From contig NZ_NOJY02000022.1 in the NCBI RefSeq assembly GCF_002250835.2, positions 1 through 51,699 on the forward strand: a stretch of DNA of 51,699 bases. Direction: 5' to 3'. Of the stretch, positions 44,086 through 51,699 are shown one piece after another. Within the stretch, counting starts at the first letter, position 1. Every line of letters begins with the position of its first letter. The notes under the pieces were generated by a model. The model had not been told where the DNA came from. It ran no database searches and was given only the letters and a program-made list of their open reading frames with translations. This DNA is from Romboutsia weinsteinii (lineage in GTDB: Bacteria; Bacillota; Clostridia; Peptostreptococcales; Peptostreptococcaceae). The position numbers and the translations under genes were made by a program.

Positions 44086-45279
44086 TTATTTACAGTTATC
44101 TTTATTTTGCCAGTGAGGAGTAAGTGGAGTCAGTACCTCACACCCATCCTTGGTAACTAATATCATATCTTCTATGTTAAATCCACCAAAACCTGTCATA
44201 TAAAATGGTGTTTCTATACAAATAATCATACCTTCTTCTAAAGTTCTCTTTTCATTTAATGAAACAAACGGGGCATCTGCCGTTTGAGGTCCCATACTTA
44301 TACTGTGACCTAAGTGGCCTCTTTCATAGAATTTATAATCAGCCTTAACATGATCAAATCCTATTTTAAATAAATCAGCAAAAGTTAATCCTGGCTTAAT
44401 AGCATCTATCATCAACTTTTGTGCCTCACAAAGTTTTTCTTTTAATTCATAAGCAACTGGATGTGCATCTCCGACAATCCAAGTTCTAGAAAAATCTGTT
44501 GTGTAGAAGTTAGTATCACCATTTACCCCACCATCAAACTTTACTATATCTCCATTTTTTATTTTTCTGTCTGTTGATCTACAAAGCCTTCCTGAGTTTT
44601 CTCCTGCGCAGAAAGAAGACCATCCACTTGGAAAACATATACCAGATTCCATTACTTTTTTGCAGTAAATATCAAATAGCTCTCTTTCCGTTACTCCAAT
44701 GTCTACAAATTGACTTGTATAATTTAATGCTTCATCAGCAACTCTTGCAAGCTTTCTAAAGTATTCTATCTCATCATCTTCTTTTATTGCTCTAGCTTCT
44801 AAAAATATATTTGATATATTTACAAAATTTGCTTCTGGCAATCTTTCCTTTAGTGATTCATAGTAGTTTACTGGTAAATAGTCTAATTCTAGACCTATAA
44901 TTTTATTCTCTAACTCAAGCTCTTTTATTGTCTCAACAACTACATCTAAAGATGTTACAAATTTTGAGTTTTGAGCTACTTCTTGGTTAGCTATTACCTG
45001 ATCAAAAGTTTTTGCACCTACCCACGTACTATATTTCTTTACAATACAATCCATGTAATCAGAAAATGCTTCTGACTCAAAATCCATACCAATTGCTACG
45101 GGTTTTGTTCCCTCTTTATTATCTAGTACAGCCACTGCAAAGTGAGGCTGTCTAGATACGGTATGCTGATGTGAAGAATATGCTGTTATATAAGTAAAAT
45201 TTTCCGGAGAATTAACTATAGCTCCATCTATGCTATGTTTTTTAAGTAAGTTTTTTATTTTGCTAGTCTTTGGTTTCAT
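44086..45279 (-). CDS. M24-family peptidase (Xaa-Pro dipeptidase / creatinase-like)
   Basis: The 397-residue protein has a creatinase N-terminal domain (about 1-140; IDGAIVNSPENFTYITAYS) and a pita-bread catalytic domain. Metal ligands are visible: DGGVNGDTNFYTTDFSRTW (two Asp), GHLGHSISMGPQ (His), IICIETPFY (Glu) and NIEDMILVT (Glu). Such enzymes split Xaa-Pro or other small amide substrates. It is the last gene of the patB-abgT operon, 50 bp after the transporter, so it likely acts on what the transporter brings in. GAAGAG lies before the ATG. Confidence 0.88.
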   Translation of the reverse strand: MKPKTSKIKNLLKKHSIDGAIVNSPENFTYITAYSSHQHTVSRQPHFAVAVLDNKEGTKPVAIGMDFESEAFSDYMDCIVKKYSTWVGAKTFDQVIANQEVAQNSKFVTSLDVVVETIKELELENKIIGLELDYLPVNYYESLKERLPEANFVNISNIFLEARAIKEDDEIEYFRKLARVADEALNYTSQFVDIGVTERELFDIYCKKVMESGICFPSGWSSFCAGENSGRLCRSTDRKIKNGDIVKFDGGVNGDTNFYTTDFSRTWIVGDAHPVAYELKEKLCEAQKLMIDAIKPGLTFADLFKIGFDHVKADYKFYERGHLGHSISMGPQTADAPFVSLNEKRTLEEGMIICIETPFYMTGFGGFNIEDMILVTKDGCEVLTPLTPHWQNKDNCK

Positions 45280-45329
45280 GATAATCTCTTCTTTCTTTTA
45301 TATGATTAATCTTATTTTAAAATCAGATA

Positions 45330-46892
45330 CTACATAGGATAGAATAATGGTGATCCTGGTCCTAATGGTAACTTTAAGAAGTACCATGCTATAAACAATA
45401 CTATCCATCCTAATAAGAATGCTATTGAATAAGGAATCATTGTAGTTATTAATGTCCCTACACCAGCTTTTTTGTCATACTTCTGACAGAATGCAACTAT
45501 TAATGCAAAGAATGGCATTAATGGTGCTATAACATTTGTACAAGAATCTCCTATTCTATAAACAACCTGAGTTAATTCTGGAGAGAATCCTAATCTCATA
45601 AACATTGGTACAAATATTGGGGCCATTAGTACCCATTTAGCAGAGTCAACTGCTATGAATATATTGATTATTGCTGTTAAAACTATGAAGCATATTATCA
45701 ATGGCAACCCTACAAATCCTGTATTTTCTAAGAATTGAGCTCCATTAACAGATATTATTGTTCCTATATTTGAATATTCAAAGTGCTTTATAAATTGTCC
45801 CGCAAAGAATACAAGTACTAAGAATCCTGTTATTCCACTTATCCCTTTAATCATTAAGTCAATTACATCTTTATCATTTTTTATAACTTTAGCACCGATT
45901 CCATAGAATAAACCTGGTACTAAGAATACCCCACCCATTATTGGTATTATACTACTCATAAATGGAGAAGTTAAAACTCCACCTGTTTCTGGATTTCTTA
46001 ATATACCATTTTCAGGTACTACTAATGCAGCTATTACTAATACATACACTAATAAAGAAAGTAATCCAAATTTCATTCCTCTTTTTTCTAAATTAGTTAT
46101 ATCTTCAACTACTCCTTCACCTTTTTCTGGCTTATACTCTCCTAATCTAGGCTCGATTATCTTTTCAGTTACATAAGTAGCCACTCCTGTTATTAAGAAT
46201 GTTGACACTACCATGAAGAACCAATTTGAAGTTGGTTGAACTAAATAGTTAGGATCTAACATATGAGCTGCTTGTGTGGATATACCAGCAAACATTGGAT
46301 CATTACTTCCTATTAATAGGTTAGCACTCCATCCCCCTGAAACCCCAGCAAATGCTGCTGCAAGTCCAGCTATTGGATGTCTTCCAAAACTCATAAATAC
46401 TATTGCCCCTAATGGAACTAATACAACATACCCTGTAGATGACGCTATGTTTGAAACTATTCCAAGTAATACAACCATCGCTGTTACATATCTTCTTGGA
46501 GTTACTGCTGCAATTTTTCTTAAACCTGCAGATAAGAATCCTGTTCCTTCTGCTACACCAACACATAAAATTATTGTAAATACTGGTCCTAATGGGAAAA
46601 ATCCAGTAAAGTTAGCCATTACGTTAGTGAACATATATCTTATTCCATCTGCCGTTAATAAACTTTGAGCTGTTACTGTATTTTGAACTATAGATCCTGT
46701 TGCAGTGTCTACCGCATCATAAGAAACACTTACACCCATACTACCCATGATAGCTGATATTACTATTACTATTGCACTTAAGATTATAAAAAGTGTAGCT
46801 GGGTGAGGAAGAGAATTTCCTACTTTTTCTACTGCGTCTAGTGATTTTAAGACAAAGCTTTTTTTCTCTTTTTGCTTCATTTTAGCTTCCAT
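45330..46892 (-). CDS. AbgT-family transporter
   Basis: This 520-residue membrane protein has about 11-12 helices and AbgT features: VEKVGNSLPHPATLFIILSA at the N-terminus, GFFPLGPVFTIILCVGVAEG, FGRHPIAGLAAAFAGVSGGW, GSNDPMFAGISTQAA and the late SAKWVLMAPIFVPMFMRLGF. E. coli AbgT imports p-aminobenzoyl-glutamate; relatives have been linked to dipeptide uptake or drug export. Here it stands between an aminotransferase-like C-S lyase and an M24 peptidase, which suggests import of a small peptide-like substrate. GGGGG precedes the ATG. Confidence 0.93.
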   Translation of the reverse strand: MEAKMKQKEKKSFVLKSLDAVEKVGNSLPHPATLFIILSAIVIVISAIMGSMGVSVSYDAVDTATGSIVQNTVTAQSLLTADGIRYMFTNVMANFTGFFPLGPVFTIILCVGVAEGTGFLSAGLRKIAAVTPRRYVTAMVVLLGIVSNIASSTGYVVLVPLGAIVFMSFGRHPIAGLAAAFAGVSGGWSANLLIGSNDPMFAGISTQAAHMLDPNYLVQPTSNWFFMVVSTFLITGVATYVTEKIIEPRLGEYKPEKGEGVVEDITNLEKRGMKFGLLSLLVYVLVIAALVVPENGILRNPETGGVLTSPFMSSIIPIMGGVFLVPGLFYGIGAKVIKNDKDVIDLMIKGISGITGFLVLVFFAGQFIKHFEYSNIGTIISVNGAQFLENTGFVGLPLIICFIVLTAIINIFIAVDSAKWVLMAPIFVPMFMRLGFSPELTQVVYRIGDSCTNVIAPLMPFFALIVAFCQKYDKKAGVGTLITTMIPYSIAFLLGWIVLFIAWYFLKLPLGPGSPLFYPM

Positions 46893-46916
46893 TTTTGTTC
46901 CCCCTATTTATGTATT

Positions 46917-48089
46917 TTATTTATTAATTATTGCCTCTTTAAGTTGATTCATTGCTTTTTCTAATAATAATCTTGAGCAGGCTACATTAAGTCTCATATA
47001 TCCTTCTCCACCTTGTCCAAAGCTTCTTCCATCATTTAGTCCTAATCTAGCCTTATTTATAAAGAAGTCCACTAGGTCATCTCCCTCTAACCCTAAATCT
47101 TTACAATCAAGCCACATTAAATATGTACAATCTGGTCTGTTTGGTTTTATTTGTGGTATATTTTCTTTACAGAAATTAATAATATACTCTATATTTCCTT
47201 CTATGTATGTTAATAATTGTTCTAACCATTCTTCTCCATATTCGTATGCAGCCATATTAGATACTAAACTAAAACAGTTATTTCTTTTAGAATCTAATCT
47301 ACCTTGAACATCTTCATACTTTTCTTTAAGTTCTATAGTTGGGAATACTGTTGTTGATACTTGTAGTCCAGCTAAGTTAAACGTTTTCGTTGCTGATATA
47401 CAAGTCATAGTATTTTTAGCAAATTCTTCAGATATTGAGGCCATTGGTATATGCTTATTATCCCAAAGTATTAAATCTGAATGGATTTCATCAGATATAA
47501 CCATAATTCCATTATCTAAACATATTTGTCCTAATCTTGTTAACTCTTCTTTAGTCCAAACTCTTCCTACTGGATTGTGTGGATTGCATACTATTAAGTA
47601 CTTTGCCCCTTGTTTAGCCTTTGCTTCTAAATCATCAAAGTCCATATAGTAATCACCATCTATATACTCAAGAGGGTTGTATACTAATTCTCCACCCCAA
47701 TCTTCTACTGCTGTAAAAAACTCTGAATAAACAGGAGGTTGAACTATAACCTTTTCCCCTTTTCCTAAAAACTCTCTCATGAAATGACACATCATTGGCA
47801 TTACACCTGTTGAGTGAGACATATAATTTACATCTACATCCCAATTATTTTTCTTTTTTTGCCATTCTTTAACTAACTCAAAATATCTTTCTGGTCTTGA
47901 TGTATATCCAAACATTCCTTGATTAGCTCTATCTATCATCGCATCAATTATTGGCTTAGCTGTTTTTAAATCCATATCTGCTATCCAAAGAGGTATTATA
48001 TCTTCTCTCCCAAATTTTTTGGCTGCTTCATCATGTTTAGCCGAGTAGTTATCACTACGATCCATTATTGTGTTAAAATCGTAAATCAT
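46917..48089 (-). CDS. patB: PatB/MalY-type aminotransferase (PLP-dependent C-S lyase)
   Basis: The 390-residue fold-type I PLP enzyme starts MIYDFNTIMDRSDNYSAKHD and has IIPLWIADMDLKTAKPIIDA, typical of MalY/PatB. The PLP lysine is in ISATKTFNLAGL at about residue 240, CNPHNPVGRVW holds the Asn/Pro motif, and MRLNVACSR the carboxylate-binding Arg. These enzymes split cystathionine or cysteine S-conjugates to thiol, pyruvate and ammonia; some are true aminotransferases. It is the first gene of a sigma-54 operon with abgT and the M24 peptidase. AAGGAGGTG precedes the ATG. Confidence 0.9.
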   Translation of the reverse strand: MIYDFNTIMDRSDNYSAKHDEAAKKFGREDIIPLWIADMDLKTAKPIIDAMIDRANQGMFGYTSRPERYFELVKEWQKKKNNWDVDVNYMSHSTGVMPMMCHFMREFLGKGEKVIVQPPVYSEFFTAVEDWGGELVYNPLEYIDGDYYMDFDDLEAKAKQGAKYLIVCNPHNPVGRVWTKEELTRLGQICLDNGIMVISDEIHSDLILWDNKHIPMASISEEFAKNTMTCISATKTFNLAGLQVSTTVFPTIELKEKYEDVQGRLDSKRNNCFSLVSNMAAYEYGEEWLEQLLTYIEGNIEYIINFCKENIPQIKPNRPDCTYLMWLDCKDLGLEGDDLVDFFINKARLGLNDGRSFGQGGEGYMRLNVACSRLLLEKAMNQLKEAIINK

Positions 48090-48126
48090 TACTACACCTC
48101 CTTATAAATTTTTATACTTACTAATT

Positions 48127-48144
48127 AAGCAATAACTATGCCAA
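48127..48144 (-). promoter_or_regulatory. Sigma-54 (-24/-12) promoter of the patB-abgT-M24 operon
   Basis: On the minus strand TTGGCATAGTTATTGCTT has GG (48141-48142) and GC (48129-48130) exactly 10 bases apart, the core sigma-54 rule. It is about 40 bases from the patB start. Possible activator sites lie upstream at about 48306-48370, where AACC/GGTT half-sites recur (CAACCATTT at 48309 and 48363; GGTTG/CAACC). No gene is seen in the 353-bp gap 48090-48442, which otherwise holds the tatD terminator. Confidence 0.82.
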
Positions 48145-48375
48145 ATTTATAACAATGAAATCATTTTCTTTTTTATTCTATTACAGTTTTGCTGTTTTTT
48201 CAACAGAAAAACGTTAATATTTAAACATATTATTACATATTTAGACTTCTATTATTTTTTCTAGCTTAAATCTTATTTTTATATTAAGGTTGTATTATAT
48301 CTTTTAATCAACCATTTTGGATTCGTCATTATGGTTAATCGGTTGTTTTAATAGGTTATTTCAACCATTTAAATG

Positions 48376-48440
48376 TAAAATAAGCCACCTAAATATAATC
48401 TATAAGCTTTAAAACTTATCTATATCTAGATGGCTTTATT
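48376..48440 (-). terminator. Terminator after tatD
   Basis: Minus-strand AAGCCATCTA (48427-48436) pairs with TAGGTGGCTT (48382-48391), with an inner AT-rich stem, followed by TATTTTAC. Confidence 0.75.
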
Positions 48441-48442
48441 TA

Positions 48443-49213
48443 TTATTTTATATTAAAGAATTTCTTTGCATTTTCCTTAGTAGCCTCACATACTTGCTCA
48501 TAAGATATACCTTTTTCTTGAGCAATCTTATCAGCAACAAACGCTACTAATGATGGGTCATTTCTTTTACCTCTATGCGGCTCTGGAGCCATATAAGGTG
48601 AATCAGTTTCTATTAATAAGTATTCTAAAGGAATTTCTTTTACTACTTCCTTCGTCTTCTTATTGTTTTTAAATGTAACTGTTCCAGGTATAGAAATATA
48701 GCAACCCATTTTTATATATTCCTTAGCTAATTCTACATTTCCGCTATAACAATGAAGTACACATCCTATTTCAGGGCTTTTAGTATTCTTTATTATTTCA
48801 AAAGTATCACCATGTGCATCTCTATCATGTATTATTATTGGTAATTTAAGTTCATTCGCTAATTCTATTTGCTTTTTGAACCATTCTTTTTGAACTTCTC
48901 TAGGGGAATTATCATAGTAATAATCTAATCCTATCTCTCCTATTGCAACTACCTTTTCATTTTCAGTAGCTAACTTTCTTAAAGTATCTATTGCTGTATC
49001 ATCTAATTGAGCTACATCATGTGGATGTACTCCAACTGCTGCATATATAAAATCATATTTTTTAGCAAGCTCAATACTGCTTATTGATGTTTCTATATCT
49101 GCTCCAGGATTTACAACTAAATCAACTTTATTTTCTCTTAAAGATTGTATTAAAGCGTCTCTATCTTCATCAAATCTTTCATCGTTTAAGTGAGCGTGTG
49201 AGTCAAATAACAT
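48443..49213 (-). CDS. tatD: TatD-family metal-dependent hydrolase / DNase
   Basis: The 256-residue TIM-barrel enzyme has all metal-site motifs: FDSHAHLND, AIGEIGLDYYYD, IIIHDRDAHGD, LHCYSGN and LIETDSPYMAPEPHRG. Family members act as 3'-5' exonucleases or deoxyribonucleases in repair and quality control. I chose the ATG at 49213: it follows AAGGAGAG at 7 bases and begins right at the conserved MLFDSHAH; a frame from 49255 would overlap the end region of metG without similarity. It follows metG by 13 bases, as yabD follows metS in Bacillus. Confidence 0.95.
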   Translation of the reverse strand: MLFDSHAHLNDERFDEDRDALIQSLRENKVDLVVNPGADIETSISSIELAKKYDFIYAAVGVHPHDVAQLDDTAIDTLRKLATENEKVVAIGEIGLDYYYDNSPREVQKEWFKKQIELANELKLPIIIHDRDAHGDTFEIIKNTKSPEIGCVLHCYSGNVELAKEYIKMGCYISIPGTVTFKNNKKTKEVVKEIPLEYLLIETDSPYMAPEPHRGKRNDPSLVAFVADKIAQEKGISYEQVCEATKENAKKFFNIK

Positions 49214-49226
49214 TTTTGTACTCTCC

Positions 49227-51164
49227 TTATCTAACTTCGCATCCGTCTTTAGCACCCTTAGTTTCTGGTAATACTAAATCGTCTCCATCATCTCCAGCTG
49301 CTAATATCATACCTTGAGATTCTACACCTCTTAGCTTAACTGGCTTTAAGTTACATACTACAGTAACTTCTTTTCCAACCATGTCTTCTGGCTTATACCA
49401 CTTAGCTATTCCAGATACTATTTGTCTTGTTTCAGGTCCTAACTTAACTTGTGAAACTAAAAGTCTATCTGCTTTTGGGTGCTTTTCACAGCTTATTATT
49501 TTACCTACTCTTAATTCTATCTTATCTAAATCGTCTATAGTTATTTCTTCTTTGTGAGTTAGAGCTTCTTCTACCACTTCATCTTTCTTTTCTGCAAATA
49601 ATTCGTTCAATTCTTCCACTTCCTTTTCGATGTCTAGTCTTGGGAATAATGCTTGACCTTTTGTTACCTTAGTGTTTTCACCTATTAGTCCAAATGTATT
49701 TAAGCTTTCCCATGTTGTTATGTTTTCGTTAGTGATTCCTAATTGAGTGTATATCTTTTTAGCAGTATCATTCATTATTGGATTTATAAGAGTTGCTGTT
49801 ATTCTTATAGATTCACATAAGTTATATAATACTGTGTCTAAAGTTCCTTTATTAGCTTCATCTTTAGCTAAAGCCCAAGGCATAGTTTCATCAATGTACT
49901 TATTAGTTCTTCTTATTAATTTCCAAGCACTTTCTAATGCTTCGTTAAATTGAAGTTTATCCATTTCTTTTTCGAAGTTTTCTACTGAAGTTTTTGCAAC
50001 TTCTTTTAAATCTTCATCGAAATCAGTTTTTACATTAACCATAGGTATTATACCTGAATTGTATTTTTCAACCATAGCTACTGTTCTACTTACTAGGTTT
50101 CCTAAGTCATTCGCTAAGTCTGAGTTTAATCTAGTAACAAAGTTTCTATGAGTATAGTTTCCATCTTGACCAAATGCAAATTCTCTTAATAAGAAGTATT
50201 TTAATGAATCTACTCCATATCTTTCTATCATTTGCTCTGGGTAAACTATATTTCCTTTTGACTTACTCATCTTATCATTATCAAATAATATCCATCCATG
50301 ACCGTATACTTGTGTAGGTACTTCTTCACCTAAAGCCATTAATATTGCTGGCCATATTATAGTATGGAATCTCATTATTTCTTTACCAACTATATGAACA
50401 TTTGCTGGCCAGAACTTCTTGTATTCAGTCTCATCTTCACTCATATATCCAAGTGCTGATATGTAGTTGCATAAAGCATCTACCCATACATATATTACAT
50501 GTTTCTCGTCAAACGGTACTTTTATACCCCAGTCAAAAGTTGTTCTAGTTACACATAAATCTTCTAAACCTTTGTCTAAGAAGTTTGCAACCATTTCATT
50601 TTTTCTTGATACTGGGAAGCAGAAGTTTGGATCTGCGAATAATTCTCTTAATCTATCTTCATATTTAGATAATTTAAAGAAGTAAGCTTCTTCTTTAGCT
50701 ATATAAGTATCTCTTCCACAATCAGGACATTTATTTCCTTCTAATAATTGAGATTCTGTCCAGAAACTTTCACATGGAGTACAGTATCTTCCTTCGTAAG
50801 CTCCTTTGTATATATCACCTTGCTCATAAAGCTTAGTAAATATTTTTTGTATTATAACTTTATGTCTATCTTCTGTAGTTCTTATGAAATCATCATATGA
50901 TATATCCATAGTGTTCCATAGTTTTTTTATATCTGCTATCATTCCATCTAAGTATTCTATTTCCGTCATACCTTTTTCTTTAGCAGTTTTTTGTATCTTT
51001 TCACCGTGCTCATCAGTTCCTGTTAAGAATTTTACATCATATCCTGAGAAACGCTTAAATCTTGCTATTGCATCTGCTGCAACTGTTGTGTACGTGTGTC
51101 CTATATGTAAGTTACCACTCGGGTAGTATATAGGTGTTGTTACATAAAAATTAGGCTTGCTCAT
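49227..51164 (-). CDS. metG: Methionyl-tRNA synthetase
   Basis: The 645-residue class I synthetase has the HIGH motif in [16 protein letters not shown], a zinc knuckle ([20 protein letters not shown]), the KMSKS motif in [18 protein letters not shown], the helical anticodon domain and a C-terminal tRNA-binding OB domain ([20 protein letters not shown], about residue 540). The length suits the form with the EMAP/Trbp111-like tail. AAGGAGG lies before the ATG. Expression is controlled by the T-box leader upstream. tatD follows closely and probably shares the transcript. Confidence 0.97.
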   Translation of the reverse strand: MSKPNFYVTTPIYYPSGNLHIGHTYTTVAADAIARFKRFSGYDVKFLTGTDEHGEKIQKTAKEKGMTEIEYLDGMIADIKKLWNTMDISYDDFIRTTEDRHKVIIQKIFTKLYEQGDIYKGAYEGRYCTPCESFWTESQLLEGNKCPDCGRDTYIAKEEAYFFKLSKYEDRLRELFADPNFCFPVSRKNEMVANFLDKGLEDLCVTRTTFDWGIKVPFDEKHVIYVWVDALCNYISALGYMSEDETEYKKFWPANVHIVGKEIMRFHTIIWPAILMALGEEVPTQVYGHGWILFDNDKMSKSKGNIVYPEQMIERYGVDSLKYFLLREFAFGQDGNYTHRNFVTRLNSDLANDLGNLVSRTVAMVEKYNSGIIPMVNVKTDFDEDLKEVAKTSVENFEKEMDKLQFNEALESAWKLIRRTNKYIDETMPWALAKDEANKGTLDTVLYNLCESIRITATLINPIMNDTAKKIYTQLGITNENITTWESLNTFGLIGENTKVTKGQALFPRLDIEKEVEELNELFAEKKDEVVEEALTHKEEITIDDLDKIELRVGKIISCEKHPKADRLLVSQVKLGPETRQIVSGIAKWYKPEDMVGKEVTVVCNLKPVKLRGVESQGMILAAGDDGDDLVLPETKGAKDGCEVR

Positions 51165-51231
51165 AGTTATTACCTCCTTATATGTCAGCCACCCTTGGCC
51201 AATTTAACTTTAATAATTTATTGATATAATT

Positions 51232-51268
51232 AAAAAACTCGCCACCTATGATATACATAGGGGCGAGA
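51232..51268 (-). terminator. T-box terminator
   Basis: CTCGCCCCTATG and CATAGGTGGCGAG arms followed by TTTTTT on the minus strand. The 5' arm overlaps the end of the T-box antiterminator region. Confidence 0.93.
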
Positions 51269-51475
51269 TTATACGCGGTACCACCCTAATTTACCTAATC
51301 TTATAAATTATTGATTAGATATCTTAGTAGACTATAACGGGTCTAATCGCCTTATCCTAATATAATTTCAGATAAGAAGCTCTGAGGCCATCTTCAATAA
51401 TTTCTTTAACGCTAGATTTCAGCAACACTAGCTCTCTGTAGAAAAAGTTACTATTTACTCTTCTCTTCACTGCTT
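51232..51475 (-). ncRNA. Methionine T-box leader of metG
   Basis: On the minus strand the leader begins near AGTGAAGAGAAGAG, has GGTGTTGCTGAAA-type stem I features (CTAGTGTTGCTGAAATCTAG) and a specifier ATG (51389-51391, in GAAGATGGCC), then the T-box AGGGTGGTACCGCG (51274-51287). The variable base after GGTGG is T, which fits the A discriminator of tRNA-Met. The terminator stem CTCGCC/GGCGAG (about 51237-51267) is followed by six T. Uncharged tRNA-Met should stabilise the antiterminator and let metG be read. Confidence 0.95.
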
Positions 51476-51559
51476 TTTAGTATATATTGTTAGTTTTATC
51501 TTAACTACTATGTATTATACACTATTTTTACATTTTGGTTACTCTTATTATTAAAATTA

Positions 51560-51588
51560 ATTTTATAAAATTTATATATTATTGTCAA
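51560..51588 (-). promoter_or_regulatory. Candidate metG promoter
   Basis: TTGACA (51583-51588), 17 bases, TAAAAT (51560-51565) on the minus strand. A second -10-like TATAAT at 51514-51519 lies closer to the T-box but has a poor -35, so either could be the main start. Confidence 0.55.
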
Positions 51589-51623
51589 TTAATATTTTGC
51601 TGATAGATATACCTTTTTATTTT

Positions 51624-51699
51624 CTATGTAAATATTATATAGCATATAAATACTGATGCTAGTACACCTGCTACATGGCTAAGCATGGCACAACTCAAA
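51624..51699 (-). CDS. C-terminal end of a small membrane protein, cut by window edge
   Basis: In one minus-strand frame the last 24 codons before a TAG at 51624 read LSCAMLSHVAGVLASVFICY and a few more hydrophobic residues, a typical transmembrane helix. The gene would continue past the right edge. Too little is visible to name it, and a chance open frame cannot be excluded. Confidence 0.4.
   Translation of the reverse strand, partial: LSCAMLSHVAGVLASVFICYIIFT

Noticed and set aside
48090..48442. A small gene in the gap between patB and tatD
   Set aside because: No open frame with a start and ribosome-binding site was found; the gap is explained by a sigma-54 promoter, repeats and a terminator.
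1..51699. CRISPR arrays, tRNA/rRNA genes, insertion sequences or prophage
   Set aside because: No regular direct repeats, transposase or integrase frames, or tRNA cloverleaf sequences were noticed on either strand.

Overview
The window is low-GC Firmicute chromosome that looks like a spore-forming member of the Peptostreptococcaceae, close to Clostridioides difficile. The reasons are the very AT-rich sequence, strong GGAGG ribosome-binding sites, many sporulation genes (spoIIE, spoVB, spoVT, spoVG, yabP, yabQ), a type IV pilus cluster with a fused pilM-pilN as in C. difficile, and a class II c-di-GMP riboswitch in front of the pilins. The species cannot be named from the sequence alone. Nearly all genes are on the minus strand; only murC and a LysR regulator are on the plus strand. 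I saw no rRNA, tRNA, CRISPR array, prophage or insertion sequence.

Reading in the direction of transcription (right to left), the backbone follows the order known from Bacillus subtilis: metG, tatD, yabE, rnmV, rsmA, purR, spoVG, glmU, prs, pth, mfd, spoVT, spoVB, mazG(yabN), rqcP(yabO), yabP, yabQ, divIC, spoIIE. Two blocks interrupt it. Between tatD and yabE (39.0-48.4 kb) lie a PatB/MalY aminotransferase, an AbgT-family transporter and an M24 peptidase in one operon behind a sigma-54-type promoter, their probable enhancer-binding activator, a LysR regulator, and a CoA-disulfide-reductase-like enzyme with a rhodanese tail. Between prs and pth (13.8-26.5 kb) lies a complete type IV pilus locus.

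The pilus locus runs promoter, c-di-GMP-II aptamer, intrinsic terminator, three tandem PilA pilins, pilB, pilC, pilMN, pilO, pilV, pilT, a GspJ-like minor pilin, pilK and pilD. Its promoter is built into a perfect 18-bp inverted repeat: the -10 lies in one arm and the -35 in the 35-bp core. PilB carries an N-terminal MshEN-type c-di-GMP domain, so c-di-GMP could act on both transcription and assembly. pilK is split by a one-base shift at an A6 run. Hairpins after the last pilin gene and before pilV could set expression steps along the operon.

The left end (1-13.6 kb) holds cell division, sporulation, translation-quality and DNA-repair genes. spoIIE is cut by the window edge; its upstream sequence has a candidate promoter with the unusual 21-bp spacing known from B. 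subtilis spoIIE. spoVG has a good sigma-H-type promoter. metG at the right end is behind a methionine T-box with an ATG specifier. Two genes were not recognised: a single-pass membrane protein (32.1-32.9 kb) and a protein with a very acidic, tyrosine-rich centre (35.2-36.5 kb).
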